Shown: piece after piece, positions 36,519 through 45,109 of the stretch
Numbering within the stretch: position 1 is the stretch's first letter
Layout: each line of letters starts with the position of its first letter
DNA from: Gp6-AA40 sp963723495
Lineage (GTDB): Bacteria; Acidobacteriota; Vicinamibacteria; Vicinamibacterales; UBA2999
Direction: 5' to 3'
DNA length: 64,000 nt
NCBI GenBank assembly: GCA_963723495.1
Contig: CAVRQR010000009.1
Span: 620,001-684,000, forward strand
Notes under the pieces: generated by a model
Seen by the model: only the letters and a program-made list of their open reading frames with translations
Told to the model about the DNA's origin: nothing
Database searches by the model: none
Translations under genes and position numbers: made by a program

Positions 36519-36860
36519 GTGAGCAGAAAAGCTACCGGCCTCAGTGCCTTGATCGTTGTTGCAGCGCTGAGCGGCGCATGCGCCAACACGGTGCAGGGTG
36601 TGGAACAGGATACAGAGAAGATCGTCGAGAAGACTTCTGCCGCGACCAACACCGCGGACGTGAAGTCTGCGCTCATTGCCGACAGTCGTGTTGATGCCAG
36701 CAACATCAACGTCGACACCTCGGCGAGCACCAAGACCGTCGTCCTGAAGGGAACTGTTCCGACCGCGCAGCAGCGGACGACAGCGGAAGCCATCGCACGC
36801 GACAACGCCGAAGGCTACACGATTACCAATCAGCTGACGGTTGCTCCGGCGAAGGAGTGA
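36519..36860 (+). CDS. BON-domain lipoprotein-like protein
   Basis: A 113-residue exported protein. The leader MSRKATGLSALIVVAALSGA ends in a possible lipobox (LSGAC) giving an N-terminal lipid-modified cysteine. An entericidin-like segment NTVQGVEQDTEKIVEKTSAA follows, then one BON domain: ADVKSALIADSRVDASNINV, KTVVLKGTVPTAQQRTTAEA and EGYTITNQLTVAPAKE. BON domains bind phospholipid or envelope surfaces in osmotic-stress proteins. ATG 36519 has AGGAGAACG upstream. It is convergent with the moeA operon, their ends 15 bases apart. Confidence 0.88.
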   Translation: MSRKATGLSALIVVAALSGACANTVQGVEQDTEKIVEKTSAATNTADVKSALIADSRVDASNINVDTSASTKTVVLKGTVPTAQQRTTAEAIARDNAEGYTITNQLTVAPAKE

Positions 36861-36875
36861 GACCTCCTACAGCCT

Positions 36876-38837
36876 TCATTCCCAGGCGTGGAGCGCTTCG
36901 CGCGTCCTCTATCGCTGAGCCGCGCGCGGAGCGCCCTGACGCCGGGCCTCTGCACGCGTGCGATCGGTGCCACGAAGTCGTACTGCTCGTGCTGCACCGG
37001 GATGAAGCCGAGTCCGGCATTGCGCGCCACTCGGTCGAGTGTGACGCCCCAGTCGGCTCGGCCCTGCGCGACGGCCGCGGCGACCGCGTTGTGATTGCGC
37101 GGTTGAACCGCGTATCCTGGCGGCTTCGTACCCTCGAGCAGCCGATCGATCAACGCGCGCGTGCCACTGCCCGGATTGCGGTTCACCATCACACACGAGT
37201 CGTCGGCGATGGCCGCCACGATTGCGTCTTCAGCTGAACGTCCCTCGAATCTCGGGTCGCCCTTTCGAAAGACGATACCCTGCAGCCGCCCATAGCCGGG
37301 AATCAAGTCGAGGGCCGGCGTGAGAAAGGGCACGTTGTACTCGCCGCGTCTCCGAATCCAGCAGGTGAATCCCCGCGACATCGCATTCGCCGCGCCTGGC
37401 TGCTTCGAGCCCCGCGAGGCTGCCGACGGCCATGAACTTCGGCCGCACGCCCTGCTTCTCCAACTCTCCAAGCAGGTAGTCGAGGCCGATGCAGTGGCTT
37501 CCGATGACGACGAGATCGGCTAGCTGCAACTCGCGTCCGAGCAACTGGACATTGACCATCGTCCCTGCCGGGACGATCTCTTCGTGACGATCGATCGTCG
37601 TGAAGCCATCCGCGCGGCTGAACGTGGTGACGCTGCCCGAGCCCTGCCCCATTGGGTATGCGGCAAGGGTGCCACGGATCGGTGGCTTCCACCAGTCCTA
37701 CCAGGAGGTATCGGTGCGCCCGATCTCGCTGTTCACGCGCACGGCCAGTCGCGCCTTCACGCTCGTGTGCACTTCGTGCGTGCGTCCCGCCATGGCGGAG
37801 AGAACCGGCGCGACGAACTCGTGAAACGTGAAGATTGCCGACGTTGGGAATCCTGGCAGGACGACGACCGGACGTCCGCGCGTCGCCGCGAGGCAAATCG
37901 GCTTTCCTGGTTTGAGCGCAACACCGTGAGCCACGATGCCCGGGTCGGTCAGTTCGGCGACGACGCGATAAGAAATGTCGCCTGCGCCCTTGCTCGTGCC
38001 TCCTGAGAGCAGCACGATGTCGGCGGCGTCGAGCGCCTCCTGCACCTTCGCGCGGAGCGCATCTGCATCGTCCGGCGTGATGCCGAGGCGATGTGGCTCG
38101 CCGCCGAGTTCGCGCACCGCGTCGGCGAGTACCTGCGCATTCGAGTCGTAGATCCGCGCCGGCTGCATCGGCTGACCCGGAGCGATGATCTCGTCTCCCG
38201 TCGACAGAATGGCAACGACAGGCTTGCGCCAGACATCGACACGAGCCACACCAATTGCCGCGAGCACACCGGTGTCGCGGCTGGTGAGGATCTGACCGCG
38301 CCGCAGCACGGTCTCGCCGGCCGTGATGTCCGTACCGGCGAAGGAGACGCCGGAGCCGGCGGTGACCGCGCGTTCGATTCGAAGTGTGCCGGTTCTGTCG
38401 TAGGGTCCGGCTTCAGCCGGACCTTGGATTGCGCCGACCGGACCCTGGACGACATCGGCATGCTCGATCATGACGACAGCGTCGGCGCCGCGCGGCATCA
38501 TGCCGCCGGTCGCGATAGCAACAGCCACGCCAGGTCGAACGATCGTGGTCGGCACGATGCCGGTGTGAATGATCTCGTCGGCGAGAAGGGTAGAGCGCGG
38601 GACTTCTTCAGACGCGCCGAAGGTGTCCTTCGCAACCACGGCAAAGCCATCGACGTTCGAACGATCGAAGGACGGCACGTCGACCGGCGATGTCACATCG
38701 GTGGCGAGGACTCGCCCGAGGGCGGCTTCGAGTGCCACCGTCTCTACGCCACGCGGGGCGAGGTCGACTGCTGCGCGGAAGCGCCGCTCGGCTTCATCCC
38801 GATCGAGGACGTGGAGGAACTGTTCCTGCTCACGCAT
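36876..38837 (-). CDS. moeA: MoeA fused to a PBP-like (MoeA-C/LysR-type binding) domain; several frame breaks
   Basis: It inserts Mo or W into adenylylated molybdopterin. N-terminal MoeA part: VLATDVTSPVDVPSFDRSNV with the DGFAV motif, AIATGGMMPRGADAVVMIEH, VVAILSTGDEIIAPGQPM, LLSGGTSKGAGDISYRVVAE, and KPGKPICLAATRGRPVVVLP then GFPTSAIFTFHEF. After breaks near 37697 and 37675 the C-terminal substrate-binding-like domain follows (ELQLADLVVIGSHCIGLDYL, VAGIHLLDSET). After a break near 37340 comes EYNVPFLTPALDLIPGYGRL, NRNPGSGTRALIDRLLEGTK and a final break near 36915 gives REALHAWE and TGA 36876-36878. The fusion is common in archaea and some bacteria. Its ATG overlaps the preceding moeA by 8 bases. 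An in-frame palindrome insert lies at 38400-38450. Confidence 0.85.
38401..38450 (+). repeat. Family E palindrome inside moeA
   Basis: GGTCCGGCT-TC-AGCCGGACC at 38404-38423, perfect 9-base arms, followed by CCGACCGGACCCTGG. On the coding (minus) strand it is read in frame as QGPVGAIQGPAEAGPYDRTG-type sequence within a MoeA surface loop, between VVMIEHADVV and TLRIERAVTAG. Confidence 0.8.
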
Positions 38838-40084
38838 AAAGCCAGACGTCGATCTCGGTGCCGGCAGGGAAGCCTTCGCTGTCCTGGTCCACGATCACGA
38901 AGCCATCGGCTCGGGTGGTCGACGACAGCAGTGAGGCTCCGGAGACCGAGAGCGGTTCCACGTGTCCATTCGTGAACCGCACGCGAGCGTAGTCGAGCCG
39001 TCCGATTGGTGAGCTGATCTTCCGCGTCAGCGTCCCTCGCACCGATCTGTACGGCCAGGCTTTCGGGCGCCCACCGAGAGCGCGGATCGCTCGGCCGGCG
39101 AAGAAGTCATAGGCGCACAGCGCCGAGACGGGATTACCGGGCAGGAGAAAAACCAGCGCGTCGACCAATCCGGCCCATGCCAGTCGGGCTGCTTGGCCGC
39201 ATGGCGACGCCGTGCACGGCGAGCTCGCCATGGGTTGCCACCAGCATTGGCGCCAGATCCTCGATGCCGACACTCGAGCCGCCCGACACGATGACGACAT
39301 CGGCGTCGGCCTGCAGGCCCACGAGGATATCGTCGGACTCGTCGCGCACCAGTCCAGGGAAGTCTACAACTGCGCCGTCGCGCCTGGCGAGCGCCTCGAG
39401 CATCGGGCCATTCGCATCGGTGATGTGGACGCCGTGCGGCCGCGTGCCCGATGGGAGTAACTCGTTGCCAGTGACGACCAGCCGGACACGGGGTTGCCTC
39501 ACGATGCTCGCGCTGGGCAGTCCAATCGAGCTCATCACGCCGAGATCCTGCGGACGCAGGACGCGACCCGCGTCGAGGAGCGTCGTGCCGTGCTCGATGT
39601 CCTCGCCACGCAGGCCGATGTTCTTGCCAGGCGAGACCGTCGCGATCGCGTAGATCAGCCCTGGCACGTCATCGCTCGCTTCGACCGATTCGGCCGGCAG
39701 CACCGCGTTGCTCCCGGCCGGGATGGGTGCACCGGTCATGATGCGAACCGCCTCGCCGGACGCGAGCGTTCGACCCCACGGAGAACCGGGCAACGCATCG
39801 CCGACGGTTTTCAGCGACACCCGGTTGTACGCGGTTGCGCCCTCTGTGGAGTCGGCCACCACGGCGTAGCCGTCCATGGTGGCGCGGTCGAAGCCGGGAA
39901 CGTCGATGTCGCTGACCACCGCCGTCGCGAGGACGCGACCGGCGGCCTCGCGCAGCGGCACGTCTTCCGAAGGGAGTTGCTGGAGCTGAGCGTCGAGCCA
40001 TGACAGCGCTTGCTCCACCGTGTGCCGGCGTGTGAAGCCGTGCATCCGGACATCGGGAGGCACGTGGGACTTGATATCGGTCAC
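38830..40084 (-). CDS. moeA: Molybdopterin molybdotransferase MoeA, second paralogue (one frame break)
   Basis: A complete MoeA of about 417 residues without the PBP-like extension. Motifs: DIDVPGFDRATMDGYAVVAD, GEAVRIMTGAPIPAGSNAVL, RLVVTGNELLPSGTRPHGVH, VVIVSGGSSVGIEDLAPMLV and, after a one-base break near 39165, LVFLLPGNPVSALCAYDFFA. Two MoeA proteins in one cell are typical where both Mo- and W-dependent enzymes are made, one possibly tuned to each metal (inference). It heads a moeA-moeA/PBP pair, with fdhA upstream across a 75-base family C repeat. mogA/moaB is not seen here. Confidence 0.87.
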
Positions 40085-40090
40085 AGGGCG

Positions 40091-40165
40091 TAATTCAGAA
40101 TGCAGAATTCAGAATGCTGAAACGGTTGCCACACTGTGTCTGCATTCTGCATTCTGACTTCAGAA
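40091..40165. repeat. Fold-back word repeat, family C (CAGAATGCAGAATTCAG)
   Basis: The left arm TTCAGAATGCAGAATTCAGA pairs with the right arm CTGCATTCTGCATTCTGA across a 25-base loop region. It fills the gap between fdhA and moeA. Relatives are at 45044-45100 and 60751-60833. Confidence 0.8.
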
Positions 40166-42980
40166 CTACTGATTGGCACTCATCGTCTCGGCCAGGATGC
40201 TGCCCCCACCGAAGCTCATACGCTCAGGCACGCTGCCACCGGCGGTGACCTTGACCGCGCAGTACTTGAACTCCGGGATCTTGCCGAAGGGATCGAGCAC
40301 CGGGTTGGTCAGCATGTTCGCCGCCGCCTCGTAGAAGCAGAACGGCACGAACACCGCTCCGCGCGGCGTGCCATCGTCGGCCCGCGCGTAGAGCGAGATG
40401 CTGCCGCGGCGCGAGGCGACCGTCAGGACATCGCCGGGGGCGACGCCGAGATTCTCGAGGTCCAGCGGATGCAACGACGCGACGGGTTCCGGCTCGATGT
40501 AGTCGAGTGCTGAAGTGCGACGAGTCATCGACCCGGTATGCCAGTGCTCGAGTTGACGGCCGGTGATGAGCACCATCGGGTAGTCGGCGTCAGGCCGTTC
40601 GGCGGCTGAGATGAGGTCAGCCGGAACGAACTTGCCGCGACCACTCTGCGTCGGGAAGCGATCGATGAACACAACGGGATCACCGGGGTCGCCCTCATTC
40701 ACGCAGGGATAAGTGACCGAGGACTGCTGTTCGAGCCGCTCCCATGTGATGCCGGCAATGGAGTCCATGCACAGCCGCATCTCGTTGAACACGTCGCGCG
40801 GATGCGTGTACTGCCAGTCGAGCCCCATGCGCCGGGCGATTTGAACGATCAGCCAGAAATCCTCCCTGGCATCACCAGGCGGTTCGATCGCCTTGCGTCC
40901 GAGCTGCACCATGCGATCGGTATTCGTCACCGTGCCGACTTTCTCCGGCCACGCTGTCGCGGGCAAAACGACATCGGCGAGGTATGCGGTCTCGGTGAGG
41001 AAGATGTCCTGCACGACGACATGCTCGAGTGCGGCCATCGCCTCGCGCGCGTGATCGACATCCGGGTCCGACATCGCGGGGTTCTCGCCCATGATGTACA
41101 TCCCTCGGATCTCGCGCTTCTTCGCCGCGTTCATGATCTCGACGACGGTGAGCCCGGGCTGGGGATCGAGCTCGGTCTTCCATAGCTTCTCGAAACGGGC
41201 GCGCGCCTCCGGCGTGTTCACACGCTGATAGTCGGGGTAGAACATCGGGATCAGACCCGAATCGGACGCGCCCTGCACGTTGTTCTGACCGCGCAGCGGA
41301 TGCAGTCCCGAGCCCGGCTTGCCAATCTGGCCGGTCGAGAGTGCGAGGGCAATCAGGCAGCGGGCGTTGTCGGTCCCGTGCACGTGCTGCGAGATCCCCA
41401 TGCCCCACAGGATCATCGACCCCTTCGACGTGGCGTAGAGACGCGCGATTTCGCGAATCGTCTGCGCGTCGATGCCGCAGATGGGAGCCATTGCCTCCGG
41501 CGAGAACTTCTTCACGTTCTCGGCGAGCGCTTCATATCCTGACGTGCGGTCGCGGACGAACGCCTCGTTCACGAGCCCCTCTTCGACGATAACGTGGAGC
41601 ATCGCGTTGAGAAGGGCGACATCGGTATCCGGGTTGAACTGCAGGAAGTAGGTGGCGTGCCGCGCGAGATCGCTCCGCCGCGGGTCGGCCACGATCAGCT
41701 TGGCGCCCGACTTGGCGGCGTTCTTGATCCAGGTCGCGGCAACGGGGTGGTTGACGGTCGGGTTCGCACCAATGATGAAGATGACTTCGGCCCTGGCGAC
41801 GTCGCGGACTTGATTGGAAACCGCGCCGGAGTTGATGCCTTCCATGAGCGCCGCCACGCTCGATGCGTGACAGAGGCGTGTGCAGTGGTCGACGTTGTTG
41901 GATCCGAACCCGGTGCGTACGAGCTTCTGGAAGAGATACGCCTCTTCGTTGGTGCCTTTTGCCGATCCAAAGCCGGCGAGCGCACGCTTGCCATGCGTGT
42001 CACGGATGTCGCGCAGCCCTTTGGCCGCGACGCTCGAGCGCTTCCTCCCACGTTGCCTCGCGGAATACGTCGTGCCACTTGTCCGGATCGACGGTGAAGT
42101 CCTTGTGCTTCGGGACGCCGTTCCTGCGGATGAGCGGCTTGGTGAGGCGGTGCCGGTGCTGCACGTAGTCGAAGCCGTAGCGCCCCTTCACGCACAGCCG
42201 GCTCGAGTTGGCCGGGCCGTCCTTGCCCTGCACGAACAGGATTCGGTTGTCCTTGATGTTGTAGGTCAGCTGGCAGCCGACGCCGCAGTACGGGCATACG
42301 GAATCGACGGTCTTGTCGGGCACGACCATCGCCACATCACGCGCCGGCATCAGTGCGCCGGTCGGGCAGGCCTGGACGCACTCGCCGCAGGCGACGCAGG
42401 TCGAGTTGCCCATCGGATCGTCGAGGTCGAACACGATCTTCGAATGGCCGCCACGGAATGCGTAACCGATGACGTCGTTCACCTGCTCTTCGCGGCAGGC
42501 GCGGACGCAGCGCTTGCACTGAATGCACGCATCGAGGTGCACCGCCATTGCCGGATGCGAGAGGTCCTCGACCGGTTGCTCACGTGATGCGAACCGCGGT
42601 TTGCCCACGCTCATCTTCTTCGCCCAGAGGTCGAGCTCCGAGTCGAGCGTGTAGGACGTCTCGGGGATGTCGGCGAGCAGCAGCTCGAGCGACATCTTCT
42701 GGCTGGCGATCGCCCGGGCGCTGTTCGTGGTGACCTCCATCCCGTCTTTGGGATACCGGCAGCAGGAAGCCGCAAGCACGCGCTCGCCTTTGATCTCGAC
42801 CATGCACGTGCGGCAGTTGCCATCCGCACGCATGCCCTCCATGTAACAGAGGCGCGGCACTTCGGCGCCGTGCTCGTCGGCGGCCTGGAGAATCGTCTGA
42901 TCGGCGCGTCCGACCACCGTCTTCCCGTTGAGGGTGAAGGTGACGAGCGGCGCCTCGAGAGCGGTGTTGGTCTGATGCAC
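40166..42980 (-). CDS. fdhA: NAD-dependent formate dehydrogenase, catalytic alpha subunit (one frame break)
   Basis: It oxidises formate to CO2 at a Mo/W-bis-MGD centre and passes electrons to FdhB. GTG 42980 follows the fdhB stop by 20 bases with GGAAGGA upstream. Order: 2Fe-2S ferredoxin domain (LCYMEGMRADGNCRTCMVEI), His/Cys cluster, two Fe4S4 (CIQCKRCVRACREEQ and CVACGECVQACPTGAL), then the molybdopterin part with CPYCGVGCQLTYNIKDNRI and LCVKGRYGFDYVQ. The metal-ligand cysteine lies in HCTRLCHASSV near 41870. Then IIGANPTVNHPVAATWIKNA, GDVLTVASRRGSISLYARAD and FVPFCFYEAA follow. The frame breaks near 42020. About 937 residues. A NADP-reducing/hydrogenase-linked reading is less likely given FdhB. 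Confidence 0.88.
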
Positions 42981-43000
42981 GAGAGAATCGTCCTTCCGTC

Positions 43001-44701
43001 CTACTCGACTTCCTTCGGGAAATACTTCATCACAGACAGCATCGGGTTGGGCGCCGCCTGGCCGAGCCCGCAAATCGAGGCGTCCATCATCGCCTGCGAC
43101 AGCTCCTGCAGCAGCGGTTGATCCCATCGTCGCGACTTCATCAGGTGCAGCGCCTTCTCGGTGCCGACACGGCACGGTGTGCACTGCCCGCACGACTCAT
43201 CCGCGAAAAACTTCATCACGTTCCGCGCCGCGGCGGTTGCCGTGTCCTTGTCCGACAACACCACGACGGCGGCGGACCCGATGAAGCAACCGTATCGATT
43301 GAGCGTGTCGAAATCGAGCGGCACATTCGCCATCGACGCCGGCAGGAGCCCTCCTGACGCGCCGCCCGGAAGATAGCCGTAGAGGGTGTGACCGTCCAGC
43401 ATGCCGCCGCAGTGCTCATCGATGAGCTCCTGCAACGTGATGCCCGCGGGTGCGACGTGCACGCCCGGCTTTTTCACCCGTCCGCTCACCGAGAACGAGC
43501 GCAGCCCCTTGCGACCGTTCCGTCCGTGGCTGCCAAACCACTCTGGCCCGCGCTCGATGATCTCGCGCACCCAGTGCAGCGTCTCCATGTTGTGCTCGAG
43601 GGTGGGGCGCCCGAACAACCCGACCTGTGCGACATACGGTGGACGCAGACGCGGCTCACCACGCTTGCCTTCGATCGACTCGATCATCGCGGACTCTTCA
43701 CCGCAGATGTAGGCGCCGGCTCCGCGCCGGAGATGAAACTCGGGCAGCGCGCATGGCCGATCGGCTTTGAGGGCCGCGACCTCGCGTTCGAGGATGGCGC
43801 GGCAGCCGTGGTACTCGTCGCGCAGGTAGACATAGACAGCGTCGATGCCTACGGCCCAGGCAGCGATGATCGCGCCCTCGAGGAAACGATGCGGGTCGCG
43901 TTCGAGGTAATAGCGGTCCTTGAATGTACCGGGCTCGCCTTCGTCGATGTTGATCGCCATCAGGCGAGGAGCCGGCTCCGCTGACACCAGCTTCCACTTG
44001 CGGCCCGCCGGGAACCCTGCACCGCCGAGACCGCGCAGCCCGGAGTTCTCCATCAACGCAATCACGTCTGCCGGCTTTCGCTCGCCGCTGACGCACGACG
44101 CCGCGAGCGCGTACCCGCCGGCTGCCCGATACGCGGCGTAATCGATGTGCCCCGGGGTAATCGCGGAATCTGTCGTCGAATGCGTGACCTCGCCCGCCTT
44201 CACCAGCGAGAGCACCTTCTCTGCCGTGGCGTACGGCACCGGGTTCTGTCCAACAACAGCGACGGGCGCTGTCTCGCAGCGACCGACACAGGGCGCGTGG
44301 AGCACGCGCACGTCCTTGCCCAGTAAGCCGGGCAACAGCTTCAACAGCGCGTCGGATCCGGCGAGCTCGCACGCGATCGAGTCGCAGACCCGGACGGTGA
44401 GCGCCGGTGGCGCTGTGTCGCCTTCCTTCACCACATCGAAATGATGGTAAAAGGTGGCGACCTCGTACACCTCGGCCATCGCCATCTTCATCTCTGCGGC
44501 AAGCGCGACGAGATGGGCCGCCGAGAGGCAGCCGTAGCGATCCTGAATCTTGTGCAGATGCTCGATCAGCAGGTCGCGCCGACGAGGTTCATCGCCCAGC
44601 AAGGCGCGCACCTGCTCGCGCGCCTGCGTATCGACGGCTCGACCCTTGGGTGTCCCGCGCACCCGCGCGCGCTTGCCCTTGGTTTCTGTCCTGACGGTCA
44701 T
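43001..44701 (-). CDS. fdhB: Formate dehydrogenase beta subunit (NuoE-NuoF fusion, FMN/NAD site)
   Basis: It passes formate electrons to NAD+. The N-terminal part (residues about 30-150) is a NuoE-like thioredoxin-fold 2Fe-2S domain: IEHLHKIQDRYGCLSAAHLV, EVYEVATFYHHFDV, with ligand cysteines in VRVCDSIACELAGSD and VLHAPCVGRCETAPVAVV. The NuoF part follows: GLRGLGGAGFPAGRKWKLVS, NIDEGEPGTFKDRYYLERDP (FMN loop) and GAYICGEESAMIESIEGKRG (NADH loop). The C-terminal Fe4S4 is ESCGQCTPCRVGTEK with a later CGLGQ. At 566 residues it matches FdsB-like fusions. ATG 44701. It is first in the fdhB-fdhA-moeA-moeA/PBP operon. Confidence 0.92.
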   Translation of the reverse strand: MTVRTETKGKRARVRGTPKGRAVDTQAREQVRALLGDEPRRRDLLIEHLHKIQDRYGCLSAAHLVALAAEMKMAMAEVYEVATFYHHFDVVKEGDTAPPALTVRVCDSIACELAGSDALLKLLPGLLGKDVRVLHAPCVGRCETAPVAVVGQNPVPYATAEKVLSLVKAGEVTHSTTDSAITPGHIDYAAYRAAGGYALAASCVSGERKPADVIALMENSGLRGLGGAGFPAGRKWKLVSAEPAPRLMAINIDEGEPGTFKDRYYLERDPHRFLEGAIIAAWAVGIDAVYVYLRDEYHGCRAILEREVAALKADRPCALPEFHLRRGAGAYICGEESAMIESIEGKRGEPRLRPPYVAQVGLFGRPTLEHNMETLHWVREIIERGPEWFGSHGRNGRKGLRSFSVSGRVKKPGVHVAPAGITLQELIDEHCGGMLDGHTLYGYLPGGASGGLLPASMANVPLDFDTLNRYGCFIGSAAVVVLSDKDTATAAARNVMKFFADESCGQCTPCRVGTEKALHLMKSRRWDQPLLQELSQAMMDASICGLGQAAPNPMLSVMKYFPKEVE

Positions 44702-44716
44702 GCTCGACGGTCCGCC

Positions 44717-44726
44717 TTTAGCTAAA
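44717..44726. promoter_or_regulatory. Palindromic AT-rich site in the fdhB/moaD divergent promoter
   Basis: TTTAGCTAAA is a perfect 10-base palindrome in the 75-base gap between divergent fdhB and the MoaD-like gene. The gap is notably AT-rich (CATGTTATCATCGTGTTACG follows). It may be a shared operator or simply promoter sequence. Confidence 0.4.
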
Positions 44727-44776
44727 CCCCCATGTTATCATCGTGTTACGCGCGCAATTGGTTGCCGCAGAGCGTG

Positions 44777-45031
44777 ATGTACGTTGAATTTCTTGGTATT
44801 CCCCGCGAACGGGCCGGCATCTCGGAACTGCAAGTCGACGCCCGGACCCTTGGCCAGCTCCTCGGAACGCTGACCCTGCGGTGCCCTGCCCTCGGCGAGC
44901 TGATAACGCCCGAGGGCTTGCATCCATCGCTTGCGGCCAACCTGAACGGCGACACCTTCGTCAGCGATCTCGCAACGCCGCTGGCTGAGAACGATCGGCT
45001 TCTGATCCTCTCGGCGGACGTGGGGGGATAA
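44777..45031 (+). CDS. MoaD/ThiS-family sulfur-carrier protein
   Basis: An 84-residue ubiquitin-fold carrier ending in the diagnostic Gly-Gly (LLILSADVGG), which is thiocarboxylated to donate sulfur to molybdopterin. ATG 44777 gives MYVEFLGIPRERAGISELQV then VDARTLGQLLGTLTLRCPAL and NLNGDTFVSDLATPLAENDR, with the usual NG turn. MoaD-like genes next to aldehyde:ferredoxin oxidoreductase genes are common in W-using organisms, suggesting a pathway-specific carrier. It reads in the same direction as aor, 78 bases upstream, across a family C repeat. Confidence 0.85.
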   Translation: MYVEFLGIPRERAGISELQVDARTLGQLLGTLTLRCPALGELITPEGLHPSLAANLNGDTFVSDLATPLAENDRLLILSADVGG

Positions 45032-45043
45032 CCGCGGTCCTTG

Positions 45044-45100
45044 AAATTCAGAATGCAGCCCGATGCAGCATTCGCCTGCATTCTGCATTCTGAATTCAGC
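45044..45100. repeat. Fold-back word repeat, family C, between moaD-like gene and aor
   Basis: AATTCAGAATGCAGCCCGAT and CTGCATTCTGCATTCTGAAT form opposed arms, as at 40091. It occupies the gap just upstream of the aor start, where the aor ribosome site would be expected. Confidence 0.8.
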
Positions 45101-45109
45101 ATTGACATC

